From: Lytechinus pictus | Taxonomy: Eukaryota; Echinodermata; Echinoidea; Temnopleuroida; Toxopneustidae | Assembly: GCF_037042905.1 (NCBI RefSeq) | Contig: NC_087254.1 | Coordinates: 10,649,103-10,713,102, forward strand | Direction of reading: 5' to 3' | DNA length: 64,000 nucleotides | Shown: in pieces, positions 11,540 to 22,039 of the stretch | Layout of the letters: each line of letters opens with the position of its first letter | Position numbering within the stretch: position 1 is the stretch's first letter | The notes under the pieces: generated by a model | Seen by the model: only the letters and a program-made list of their open reading frames with translations | Database searches by the model: none | Told to the model about the DNA's origin: nothing | Program-made: the position numbers and the translations under genes

Positions 11540-13675
11540 GTTTCAAATTCTAACCCTAGCAAGTTCAGGCGACTCTCATTATTGCGCAAGTGGATATATT
11601 CCCTTTTCCGTTATTTCAGCAATATCGTTATCTTTATTACTTTGATGAAATGAATGTGAAAGGTTGAATAACGCTGATAGCAATTTAAATGGTTTGAAGA
11701 TACCTGTGTCAACACTTGACTGATAATGAAACGGAAAGAAACTCAAGTGTAACTTCACAGTTCTTAGCGTCAACCACAACTATTTACATCATTTGGCGCC
11801 CTCATTCACTACGATGTTTACATTTCGTTTCCAACACATGCCCTCTATCCAGCCGATCGGTGTCTTTTTGCAGTTAATAGCTTGTCTTTCTAAGGACATC
11901 CATTCAAAGACGACTTCAATAAACCTCTTTTTTTTTGCATTTCAGGAAAGAAAGTATACTAATGACATTTTCTTTCTTTTCATTTTGTCTGTTTTCTCAC
12001 GATCGATTGGAATAAGAGAGTTTGAAAAGCCAAGGAATGTCGACATATTTCTGCTTTTGTTTGCCCTACTTCCCACCGAGTGGATCTTATATATCTGCGG
12101 TTTCCGTTTTCTTTTTCCTTTGATTTTCTCCGGGAGGTTATATAGTCAAATAATTGTTAAATTCCAGACCGCATCAATTATTTCACAAAAGAGGGGGGCT
12201 TTGGAGGAAAAGAAAATTGTTTGAATAAAGAGGACGTACTATTGATCGATTTAGTCAGGAGGACAATACGAAGGAATGCGACATTATGATAATAGTTCGG
12301 CGGATGGGATAGATCTATAATACCAAAAGCTAATTACGTCCGACATGTAACATCTCGACAATACGGAATCCAGTTTACCTGGTTTTGGTTTGTTATACAC
12401 CTATTGATTTGCTATAAATATAGACACCATGCACGACACTTCATTGCGAACAATTTCGAGCGTTTGAGGTAAAAAAAAATAACACCAGCCCCAATTTTTC
12501 TTCAGTTAAAAAAAAAACTATCAAAACTATATTCTAAATCTGGTATATCCGTTAAGAATTTCCCTCACCCCCTTTTTTCTTTGGGGGGGGGGGGTGGGTG
12601 GTGGTGGCCCCAATAGCAGACCGCTGCTTCTGCACATTGTTGTAATTATGCTGTGATACAAGAATAAGGGCATGGAGGTATAAAAAAAGGGGCCATCCTC
12701 CTGTTTTATTCATACCAGAGTGAAAATAGTAGATGTGTCTGTGAATAATATTATTTTCTTTGCAATTAATACGGCTTTGACATGATAAACGAAACAGTAT
12801 ACCCACGTCATGATAAATGTCTATGTAATTATATCATGTATCCTCTCATGTACATCGTAAATTACATGGAAAACTTGACTGTGAAGGAATTCACTTACCC
12901 CTGAACTTGGCGTCATCTTGGGAAACAGGAAACGTAAAAAAAAAATTAATAAATCAAACCTCAGTTTTCCTCCCACGTTCACTTCCAAGGTCATCAGTTC
13001 GAAAAAGTTAGATACAGCGCTCTGCGGAATGAATAAAATATCATGAATCCATAGAGATATTGTAAGAAACATTTGCCAAGATATGCACCTGTTCCCGATT
13101 ACATTTTAAGAAATTCCCGCTGCAAATTCTTTTGTTCTAATTTTTTTATAAAGTTCAAACGATAAGTGGCTAATCAACATTATAAATATATATTAATGCG
13201 TTTATATGGATTGCACTTTCTTGCTAAAAAAGTAATGTCACTTTTATTTCTATAACACTAATGCAAAGTGTGATACAATTATCAAAACATACTAACACTC
13301 TAAAGGTGAGATAGTTTTTACTATCTCATGGTGAATCGTGGAATGTTTTTGCCGTTCAATGGCTTGGTCAATATTTCCCACGGATCTCGCAAGAGGCAGC
13401 GCACTAACCTTGTCTCTCACCCCTGCGCAGACGAAATCTTGGCACGTTGCCATCCCGTACTATAATAATCCAGTGTTTATTTTTTGTGACCCCGCCGTTG
13501 TCGTAGTGTAGGGGCAATAAGAAAGGAAATAAAAGAAAAAAAAGAAGAAAGGAAATGAAAAAAGGAGGTCATCATAGTGAGTGACCGGAAAAGCTGAATG
13601 GGACGACGGGAGTGAGGTGAGGGCCGGGGGATAACGGGGGGGGGGGGGGGGGGGGGGGTAGATGACGGGTAGTCT
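11540..13675. other. Intergenic DNA with poly(A/G) tracts
   Basis: The longest frame (11793-12224, 143 codons) is Phe/Ile/Leu-rich, has no recognisable domain and reads like AT-rich noise. A poly(G) run lies near 12585 and a very long one (about 21 G) at 13637-13658. I see no gene. Confidence 0.45.
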
Positions 13676-13679
13676 GGAT

Positions 13680-13778
13680 ATAGCTAGTCTGAAAAAAGGT
13701 ACAGACCCTGATTGAAACTTTGATGATCTACAAGTGGGTCTTCACACAAGACTAGCACAGGCTGTACACAAGTCATTG
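13680..13778 (+). repeat. Dispersed repeat, second copy of the 5515-5600 family
   Basis: The order CTAGTCTG, ACCCTGATTGAAACTTTGAT, then CAAGACTAGCACAG matches the reverse complement of 5515-5600. The copies are about 8 kb apart in opposite orientation. Confidence 0.6.
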
Positions 13779-13910
13779 ACAGTGACCTTAGGCTGCATGT
13801 TCAGACCATTATCTTTTGTATTTTGTATGTAATCAAATGTATTTCTTGTATTATGTTATTATGTTGCTATCTTGTGAAGTATGAAAATAAATTCAAAATT
13901 CAATTCAAAA

Positions 13911-14409
13911 TTATGAAGGGGAAGTTCACCCTGACAAATAACAAAAATAGCAGAAAAAAAAACAAAACAAATATTGGTTAAGGTTTGAGGAAAATACATG
14001 AAAGATCGGAAATGTTGTTCCTTTTTTTTTAATTTTTAACGTCATATGCGAACAGATTCCCAAATATATCGTGTTGCAAAAATGAAACGACATAAAATGT
14101 TATTTCTCAAACAATTGAAAATAGTTTTATTGTACCTTCAGTGTGTGAACAGACAATTCATTTCACATCCGCTTCTGAAAGAAAAAAGAAAAGAATTTTA
14201 TTCATCTTGAGCATAATGCATTTTAAACTCCGTAACATGTGGGGGCAGCTGCTTTTATATGACGTCACAAATTAAAAAAAAAAAATAATAATTTCTAAAA
14301 ATTTCTTAATCTTTTGATGTATTTTTTCTCAAACCTTCATCAATATCCTTGTATTATTTGTATTATTTTTTTCTGGAATTTTTTTTCTTCAGGGTGAACT
14401 TCCCCTTAA
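13911..14409 (+). mobile_element. MITE family 2, ends AAGGGGAAGTTCACCCTGA
   Basis: Perfect or near-perfect inverted ends GGGGAAGTTCACCCTGA (left, from about 13917) and CAGGGTGAACTTCCCC (right, to 14405) bound an AT-rich, non-coding core of about 490 bp. The right flank is TTAA (14406-14409). The left flank TTATGAA looks like a mutated TTAA. A non-autonomous TTAA-type element is the best reading. Confidence 0.75.
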
Positions 14410-14844
14410 AGCCCACATCACACTTATTCGGAATCAGCAGGAATCAAGCAGAAGCTGGAAAGAAAAAAATATTCAAAAAATCTAGAAATTTTTGGGAGGA
14501 ACTTATAAATTCACCAAACTGGAGTTGAAATTCAGTAAATTGACCAGGTGTATCATCATACACGAGTCAAAATGAACCGCAATGGAGTCAGATTGATAAT
14601 TCGTGCTACGTTCTTGGACATTCTAGGGGCATTCTAAACATCCTGACTGCATTCTGAGTGCATTCGAAATATTTTTGTCATTTCTTTTGGCCGTCCCGAA
14701 GGTTTTGGTCATGTTCAAAACATTCGAGGGATATTTTCGAACGGGGTTCGAAGTAGATTTAAATGACCAACTGGTGGTCAAACAATAGTCCTTTCATTCA
14801 GGTCAATTCTGCTAGATTCGGAATAAGTGTGATGGGGGCTTTAA
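14406..14844 (+). mobile_element. MITE family 3, ends AGCCCACATCACACTTATTC
   Basis: TTAA at 14406 is followed by AGCCCACATCACACTTATTC. The inverse GAATAAGTGTGATGGGGGCT precedes TTAA at 14841. The 439-bp core is non-coding. It shares its left TTAA with the right end of the preceding family 2 element, so the two lie exactly back to back. Confidence 0.8.
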
Positions 14845-15738
14845 AGGTTTGATTGCTCCGGAATCCAGAGACGCTTTCGTTGGTGCATCATGGACCACGG
14901 TTGGTGTGAACGCGAGATACGGACAATTTCGAAGAAGTCTACTCCAGAAATTGAAACCAGAAGAAAACAAAATCTTCAATTCTCTGAAGAATCGCCCGAA
15001 CATCCCTTCCCCCATTCACCCAGCAGTTAAGTATACCAGGTCACCGTATTCCAATTGCCCAGATGACGTAGGTTTACCCGATAACTAATGAGTGAGAATT
15101 AATTCTTAATTGAATTCATGTCCTAAAAATAGCATTGACTTTTGCGCGTCAAATTAATTGTCACTTTTTGAGTGTCTGGGCATTGATTAAGATCCCTAAT
15201 TCAATTTTAAGTGACCGTGTACCCTGGGCACGTTAAATTACAAATTAATGATCAATTGATACATTTATTTGATATATTTCAAAACCCGTGAAAAGTGGGG
15301 CTGGTGTATATAGTGTTTTTTGTTGGTAGGCTAAGGATGGTACAGCTTTCATTTGCCTTATATACAAGCATTGCTTTTCTTGGCAAGTCAGTTAATTTAT
15401 CTTCTATATTTGTTATAAATTGTCATTGAACTGTCTATATTGTTTTGAATATGTACTATTAAATAAATCTAACTCTAAATCTAAAATCTACCTCATTTTT
15501 GTTTTTACCTTCAATAAAAACTTACTGAAAATGAAAGGCTCCCTTTAAATTCCATTCACTCCGCTCCCTCGCTCTCACCCCTCTACCTACACCCCAGCCC
15601 CCCCCCCCCCCCCCCGTCTTCACCTCACCCCCTGTCACGAAAGTAGACCGATTACAAGACTGTCTGCATTCACAGACAGCATCCAAATAAATATTGTGAA
15701 TGGAGGATCATAGTCCCCGGTACTACACAACAGCTCAA
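14845..15738. other. Intergenic DNA upstream of the gene A promoter
   Basis: AT-rich sequence with a C-rich tract ending in a poly(C) run at about 15598-15615. Short frames at 14849-15088 and 14812-15015 overlap on opposite strands and have no support. I see no gene. Confidence 0.4.
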
Positions 15739-15739
15739 C

Positions 15740-15845
15740 GCTGATTGGCTGGATGTTCAGGCAAGCGGGTCAATGAACAGTAGTGGCCCCGCCCACCCGA
15801 TTACCCATAAATTCGTCTCCCAGCCTGCGAACGGCATCAGTTAGA
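15740..15845 (+). promoter_or_regulatory. Core promoter proposed for gene A
   Basis: A well-spaced set of RNA polymerase II elements is visible: an inverted CCAAT box (ATTGG, 15744-15748), a GC box (CCCCGCCC, 15787-15794), a TATA-like CATAAAT (15806-15812) and an initiator TCAGTT (15837-15842). The TATA-like box lies about 30 bp before the initiator A at 15839, the usual distance. The leader downstream has no ATG and ends in a strong splice donor. Assignment to gene A is inference, since the first coding exon starts 9 kb downstream. Confidence 0.5.
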
Positions 15846-16158
15846 TTTTCTTTCAATTTCGAAGAGCAATCGCTATTTTTTTTAGACATCATAAAGCATC
15901 ACCATCAACCCTGCATCCTTTTCAATCTTTACTATACCATCTTCATCTAACTTGTGAGGAATCGGGAGGGAAAGATTGATCGAAAGCCCATCTTTTGCTG
16001 CAAGTTTGATAGAGAGGTTGCATCGATCTGAAGCTGTGAATTTTCAGAGTTGTTTTGGCTCGGAGTTTGTTGGTCAACAATACTACTATCGCACTCCACG
16101 TGGGTTTACTCGCGCGTTTGGAGAGACCGGTACACGTGGATATCTCGTCATATAACTG
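15839..16158 (+). other. Gene A exon 1, non-coding 5' leader
   Basis: From the initiator to the donor CTG|GTAAGT at 16158/16159 there is no ATG on the + strand in 320 nt, as expected for an untranslated leader. The sequence is less AT-rich than its surroundings. Two CACGTG E-boxes lie close together near 16097 and 16133. Splicing to the acceptor before 25381 would give a leader of about 390 nt, still without an ATG. No transcript evidence is available; it could belong to another transcript. Confidence 0.45.
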
Positions 16159-16508
16159 GTAAGTTGAACCGGTATATGGGGTCTTCTTGATATTCATTTC
16201 CCCCCATTTTGTACTAGAATGAGAAGGGACTGATATTGGGAAGGGGAATATATAGGGAAGTGATACTTTTAACAGATTGTAATGATAATTATCGAACCAT
16301 ATCCATGATATACCACATACTGGGTAAGGAAACCTGACTATAAATTTTAGTAATTCGATATTCGGAGTGGATGGGGGTAACAAGCAAATACATTACGACG
16401 AATGAATTACAAATCTGTTTATGTATTTTTGTTATGATATTTTTAGATTTATTTCTTCTGTGTATGACTTAAAAAGCCATCAACAGCTTTTAAAGACAAC
16501 ACTCAAAC

Positions 16509-16535
16509 GGCGAACGGCATCAGATTTTCTTTAAA
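16509..16535 (+). repeat. Short duplicate of the initiator region
   Basis: GCGAACGGCATCAG followed by ATTTTCTTT repeats the sequence around the proposed start site (15827-15852), missing only TTAG. It lies 0.35 kb into intron 1. It has no TATA-like box at the correct distance, so I treat it as a duplication rather than a second promoter. Confidence 0.55.
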
Positions 16536-16539
16536 AAAA

Positions 16540-17758
16540 TTCGTTGTATGTCTCCACTCATGGACCAATAAACCTGTATCTTATATTTTGTATTTAGGTA
16601 TATATATATATATAATTATTTTGAAGATTGCAATAGATAGGCTATAATAAAACGGAGATCAGTGGAAAGAATACCTATTTTTTTGTCTCTATCACTGTTC
16701 TTCCATCGTGTTCATGAAGGCCTGTTATATTATGAATAGGCTTAGTGTCAGTGCATAAATGGCATCTCTGTTTAAGTTTGATGGTGTGTTTTCACATAGA
16801 AATTTGCATGCATTTTTAATGTTCGTAATAACGGGGAAAACGGGGGAGAAAATTTGACTCCACAACAAGTTCAATTTCATAAATCACACCGGTATTACAA
16901 TGCAAACTTCAACAAAGTCATTTGTTAAATAAGAAAGTTGCTGCTCTTTTTGATGCAGTTTCGCTAATTTTAACAACATTATGTATGTGAATATATATAT
17001 TACCATATTTTTACTGGTCATAAATCGAACAAAGATCCCGCCAACATCAGGAAAATTGACGGAGAACAGTAGCTTAACCAAATAACTAAAATAATGTTGT
17101 AAAGAATCGGTAAAATGGAATTGAGATGCAAGGAAGCACTTACCCTAACGACAAAAAAAAAAGAAATAAGGAAAAAAAATAATGTTCTATAACCAAGCCT
17201 GTGTAACTTTGGAAATTCTGTGATGGATACTCAACAGTTTACCAAAAGGGGCAAATCAAAGTTGGTCAATAAATTGAGAGGAAAATCAGTTTTAAATATT
17301 GCAATGACTTTGACATTCCAAAACTTACCGGAGAAAAATGTAATACCAGGGGCCTGAGACCAAGTTTTGAAGAGGGGTGCTGGTTTGTAAAAAACATAAT
17401 AATAAAAAAAAGCAAAAACAGTTGACCACCTCGAACCCCCCCCCCCCCTCAAAAAAAGTGTCCACTCCTATTATGAAGGTGATTTTGGTTTTTGAAAAAT
17501 GACTAGCAAAAAATGGATTTCGCTGATTTCGAGGGAGAGCTGTCTATGGTGTATGGCATACGCAGGACCCCCAGAGAATGGGGGGGGGGGGGGGTCTTCA
17601 GTAATCAGCACCCTCGCCTCCCTTGGCCATGAAGGGTATATAATGCCTAATCAAAATCGGTTAGCAAATGGAATAAAAATAAACATTTCGATTGGACAGA
17701 AATTGGCATAGGCCTAGTTGATATAATATTTAATTACGAATACGATCATCAAATGAGG
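16540..17758. other. Intron 1 sequence without distinct features
   Basis: AT-rich DNA with a short (TA)n near 16601, poly(C) near 17440 and a poly(G) run near 17580-17594. No exon-like frame with good splice sites was found. Confidence 0.4.
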
Positions 17759-17761
17759 TTC

Positions 17762-18352
17762 TTAAAGGAGAATGAAACCCTTGGAGCAAGTTAGCTTTTG
17801 TGAAAGCAGAAAAATCAAAGAATAAGATCAACAAAACTTTGAGTAAAATAGGACTAGCAATAAAAGAGTTATGAGCATTTGAATGTCGAGATCACTAATG
17901 CTATGGAGATCCTCCCATTGGCAATGCGACCAAGATCTGTGATGTCACGCACGTACAACTCTCCCATTCGGACACTGAAAATATACCCCAAAACATATCT
18001 TTTTGCTCATTCTAATCATATGACAAACGATTCATCAATGATATAATGTTGTGAAACCTCTGTACTTGTCATCTCATAAAGAAAGCACATAACCTTGTGA
18101 TAGACTCTATAAAAGTGAGAATATAAGTGAAATAAGTACTAAAGTAATGAGGGAGTTGTACGTGTGTGATATCACAGATCTTGGTCGCATTGCCGATGGG
18201 AGGATCTACATGGCACTAGTGATCTCAATATTCAAATGCTCATAACTTTCTTATTATTCATTCAATCTTCCTCAAACTTTCAACAATATGTTTCTTTGAT
18301 TTTTCTCTTTGATATGGATTCAGCTAGTTTCAAGGGTTTCATTCTCCTTTAA
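17762..18352 (+). mobile_element. TTAA MITE family 4, ends AGGAGAATGAAACCCTT
   Basis: TTAA at 17762 is followed by AGGAGAATGAAACCCTT. The inverse AAGGGTTTCATTCTCCT precedes TTAA at 18349. Inner segments are also inverted copies: AATGCGACCAAGATCTGTGA near 17924 and ATCACAGATCTTGGTCGCAT near 18171. The element lies in proposed intron 1 of gene A and encodes nothing. Confidence 0.85.
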
Positions 18353-18489
18353 TGTCTACTGCCAGATGAAATCGGTTAACCTTTCGAAAGCAAACGTTGT
18401 AGGAGATGTCAATTATTGTAATCACTTGATATGAGCAATTAAAATACAATTTGACAAAGAAATGACATAAAAAGGCCAATTTATTTACC

Positions 18490-18705
18490 AACCACTCCCA
18501 AATCCATGCCCACACACACACGCACGCCCACCCCACACTCACTCACACCCACGAACACAGACATACACAACTGCGCGTGTGAGCACTGGATCCATTAAGG
18601 CCTCGTCGGCGGGAAGGGGTGCGCGTGTCTTGTGTGGGTATTTTTTTGCGGGTGTGTGTTTTGATGTGGGTGTGTGTACAAGGGGTAAGGGGGGGGGGGG
18701 GGGCT
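18490..18705. repeat. (CA)n / (GT)n-rich tract ending in poly(G)
   Basis: CACACACA-type repeats at about 18510-18570 are followed by GTGTGTG-rich sequence at 18640-18680 and a poly(G) run at about 18689-18702. Long frames through here on both strands are artefacts. Confidence 0.7.
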
Positions 18706-18957
18706 TGCGGGCTGTTCGGCTCCTGGACGATCGGAGGTATGAATTTTCTCATTTCTACCATCCCACCCGTCCTCACACTAGTCCACTACACACAAAAATT
18801 ATGAGGGTAGAAGAAAAAGTAAAGCATGATCGATTTAGGAAAATCAGTGCTTCCAAAGACCAACTTTTGACATTTACTCACGGAAGTCCCCCACCCTCCC
18901 TTCGATCATGTTTATTCGATTCTTTTGGTGATGATAATGATTTTTTACGTGATTACT

Positions 18958-19142
18958 AAGAAAGCATGAATGCTTGTCAGCAAGCAACCAGAGGACCGAC
19001 GGCTTAAGGTCCTATCCGAGGGACCTGGTAATGAGGATTAATGCCTTACCAAAAGGCGCTAGTGCACCAAGTGGAAATCGAACCCGGGTCACCAGAATCC
19101 GACCCCCCCCCCCCACTCTACCGACTGAGCTATCGGGCCCTT
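18958..19142 (-). mobile_element. tRNA-derived SINE-like element
   Basis: Read on the - strand, the head is tRNA-like: GATAGCTCAGTCGGTAGAG (A-box type) and CCCGGGTTCGATTTCC (B-box type). A poly(G) expansion sits where the anticodon arm should be. The body then continues GCATTAATCCTCATTACCAG and ACCTTAAGCCGTCGGTCC. The cloverleaf is broken, so it is a retroposon and not a tRNA gene. Confidence 0.75.
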
Positions 19143-19539
19143 AGAATTAGAATGAAATAAGGTTTTATCAATAAGCAATATGTTTCAAATAAATGGAGGC
19201 GCTTCATGCGAACAAAAAAAGAGCAGACCGGATTTTTTTTTCATTGAACGATATCGTTCATATTTCAAGTATCTACTCGTTTTGCCTCTCCAAGAAGGAT
19301 GATTGCCATATTAAATTATTTCAATTCCCCAGAAAAAATTACGAAGACTGACATGTTGATGTCACAGTGGTGCTTATATTATGACATCCATTTATCGCAA
19401 GTCTGGAGACAATGTCATAGAATTAGAATCGCAAAACGAAGAGAGATGGCGTTGGTTATCCGACACCTGTTAAAAATCTGAACAGAATACATTATGACGT
19501 GGAAGGTAATCCAAGGCACTCTCAGGGGTTTGACAGTGT

Positions 19540-20151
19540 TTAAAGGACAAGTCCAACCCAACAAAAATTTGATTTGAATAAAAAGAGAAAAATCCAACAA
19601 GCATAACACTGAAAATTTCATCAAAATCGGATGTAAAATAAGAAAGTTATGACATTTCAAAGTTTTACTTAATTTCACAAAACAGTTAAATGCACATCCT
19701 GGTCGGCATGCAAATGATGAGACTGATGACGTCTTCCACTCACTATTTCTTTTGAATTTTACTATATGAAATATTCTAATTTTCTCCTCATTCTCCTTTG
19801 AAACAAAAATTAATTCCTCCCTGAACATGTGGATTTAGCATTGTTTGATCATGTTAATACTATATGGTTCAGTCAAGTTGGTCCATATTGCCAAATCAGT
19901 GAAAAATGAAATATTGTATAATTCGAACAAAGAAAACAAAAGAAATAGTGAGTTAGGGACATCATCGACTCTCTCATTTGCATGTCACTAAGATGCGCAT
20001 ATCACTGTCTTGTGAAAAATATGCGAAACTTTAAAATGCCATAACTTTCTTATTTTACATCCGATTTTGATGAAATTTTCAGCATTATGCTAGTTTGGTT
20101 TTTCTCTATTTATTCAAATAAACATTTTTCTGTGGTGGACTTGACCTTTAA
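19540..20151 (-). mobile_element. TTAA MITE, family 1, copy 2 (612 bp)
   Basis: TTAA at 19540 and at 20148 flank ends AGGACAAGTCCAACCC and GTGGACTTGACCT. The internal order is inverted relative to copy 1 (the GACTGATGACGTC motif comes first). The two half-elements can pair with each other. It lies in proposed intron 1 of gene A. Confidence 0.85.
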
Positions 20152-20189
20152 AGGCAACTTCAAGCCAACCCTTTAAATGGAAAAAACAC

Positions 20190-20545
20190 AGCTCCCACAG
20201 TGTGTGCCACAGTGTGGAACATAGCATGAAATCACCTTCATGCTGTTAAATTTGAGCAATTCAACAGCATGAATCACATAGTCGACCATGTCAACACATT
20301 GTGAACAGTCATACTATCGAGGTGTCAACAGTGTCAAAATAATCTTCACACTGTTGAATTTGAGCATTATAACAGTGTGAATAATATTTTCACAGTGTAG
20401 TCCACTATGTGAACAGTAACACTGTCAAGGTATCCACAGTGTGAAAATGTCTTCACACTGTTGAATTTGAGCATTATAACAGTGTGAATAATATTTTCAC
20501 ATAGTCCACATTGTGAACACACTGTGATCACACTGTATGACACCG
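20190..20545 (+). repeat. Tandem array of about 100-bp units, each internally palindromic
   Basis: Three units share CTTCACACTGTTGAATTTGA, then ATAACAGTGTGAATAATATT, then a CACAGTGTGGAC-like stretch. CACAGTGTG and its complement CACACTGTG recur throughout, so each unit can form hairpins. It is non-coding. Confidence 0.7.
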
Positions 20546-20574
20546 TGTTCTTGCCAGCAGGGATATAGGCATGA

Positions 20575-20645
20575 TGGCTCAGTGGTTTAGGATCCGTCTC
20601 ACGATGAAAATTAGGTCGTGGGTTCGATCCCCTTCAGAGACATGA
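20575..20645 (+). repeat. tRNA-like sequence (SINE head), plus strand
   Basis: ATGGCTCAGTGGTTTAGGAT resembles a tRNA A box, and GGTCGTGGGTTCGATCCC a B box. The acceptor ends do not pair and the anticodon arm is irregular. I read it as a tRNA-derived retroposon fragment. Confidence 0.6.
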
Positions 20646-21758
20646 TATTAATGTACCAAAGACATATATTGTAAACTTGGACCTTTTTCTTTCTAGCTTA
20701 TTATTCATTTATAGGGTCGGATGGGAAAAGTTAAACACATCCTATTATGCACAGCGGCTGGTGGAGTAGCTTTACAACTGACATGGTCGCCTTTTTTCAG
20801 ACAGTGCATGCTATCTGTAGGTCAATCGTTGGTACATTTCCTTCTTTTTCAATAAATCAGTTGATAATTTGACACGACTGATGCCAATAACCATTGACAT
20901 CTTCAATTTTTATCCCTGTATGCCATCGTCAATAACAGTTGGTTATCGACGCCATATCCCACTAAACGAGGTGGTTACACTCTTGGGGCAAAATACTCCC
21001 ATGATACATGTATACTTGATGAAAGGTAATCCGGATATTAAAATACAATTAGATTAATACGATTAAAGCATCGAAATGAATATAGACGTGATGTACGAAA
21101 ACGATTTTTTTTTCGTGACGTGGTAGTTAAGTAAATCCACCGATCATTGGTATATATCAAATGTGACGTAGTAAGTCGATAGGCTTATGGAAAAGGGATG
21201 ATATACGCGTTCATTATGTGAAAACGAATGTTTTCCGTTTTAAAATCTTTCATTCGACAACGTCGTGAGTTAAATGTCGGTAGTTTCGTCACTGATATAT
21301 AGATGTCGTCACAAATGCCAGAGAAGGTTCAATAATTACATAGCTGATCGAATTGAGACGATTTTTTCGTATACGGTAGTAATTATAACGGCGATTAGAG
21401 GCACTGCTGATGTTTAGCAAATAAAAAAAAGTGAATAGTGTGCATGCCATCTAGAATTACCATGATAATCTTTGATAAAGGATATTTTGCCAATATTTTT
21501 TATGATTCAATGATACATTTTAACCACGCTTGATAATGATTTCGCAATAACTTGGTATTGTGTACCTGGGTTTTTTTTAAGGATATTTGGGGGAAGTTTC
21601 GTTATTCAAGAAACTCTATGGCCAAAGGCCAATTACTTTGTGGTCGATATGTTACATACCCGGAATTGAAGAATATGCCTTTTAATAAAACATTTAAAAA
21701 AAATCATCAAAATTCAATTCTCTGATCTTCTCAAAAGATAAGAAACATATCTCTAGTC

Positions 21759-22033
21759 ACTGGCGGATCCAGGGGAGGGGGGGGGGGGGGACACATTCGG
21801 CCCGTGCCCCCCCCCTTGAGAGCCGTAATCAAAATCGATATGTAAATATACCACTTTTACCCAAGTGTGCCCCCCCCCCCTCTGAAAGTGAGGACCCTTT
21901 TTTCTGCTTTTCAAATTTCCGCGGACGAAATGACCTCCAATATTAGGTGAATTTTTTTTTTGTTGCTTGTCAATTTTTCAACGGAAAAATGTGCCCCCCC
22001 CCCTCTTTTGGAAAATCCTGGATCCGCCCCTGG
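21759..22033. mobile_element. hAT-like poly(G) MITE with 8-bp target duplication
   Basis: The 275-bp element is flanked by identical CTCTAGTC copies (21751-21758 and 22034-22041). Its ends are inverted: GGCGGATCCAGG on the left and CCTGGATCCGCC on the right. Inside are a poly(G) run (about 21777-21790) and three poly(C) runs. An 8-bp duplication is characteristic of hAT transposons. It is non-coding and probably a fairly recent insertion. It lies in proposed intron 1 of gene A. Confidence 0.8.
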
Positions 22034-22039
22034 CTCTAG

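Noticed and set aside
11793-12224. 143-codon plus-strand frame
   Set aside because: Phe/Ile/Leu-rich, no domain, no splice sites of quality, composition as expected for AT-rich DNA.
15943-16383. 146-codon minus-strand frame
   Set aside because: Lies antisense to the promoter/leader region, with no domain or splice logic; the ATG-free plus-strand leader is the better reading.
18579-18959. 126-codon plus-strand frame
   Set aside because: Runs through GT-rich and poly(G) sequence; Gly/Arg/Val composition is an artefact.
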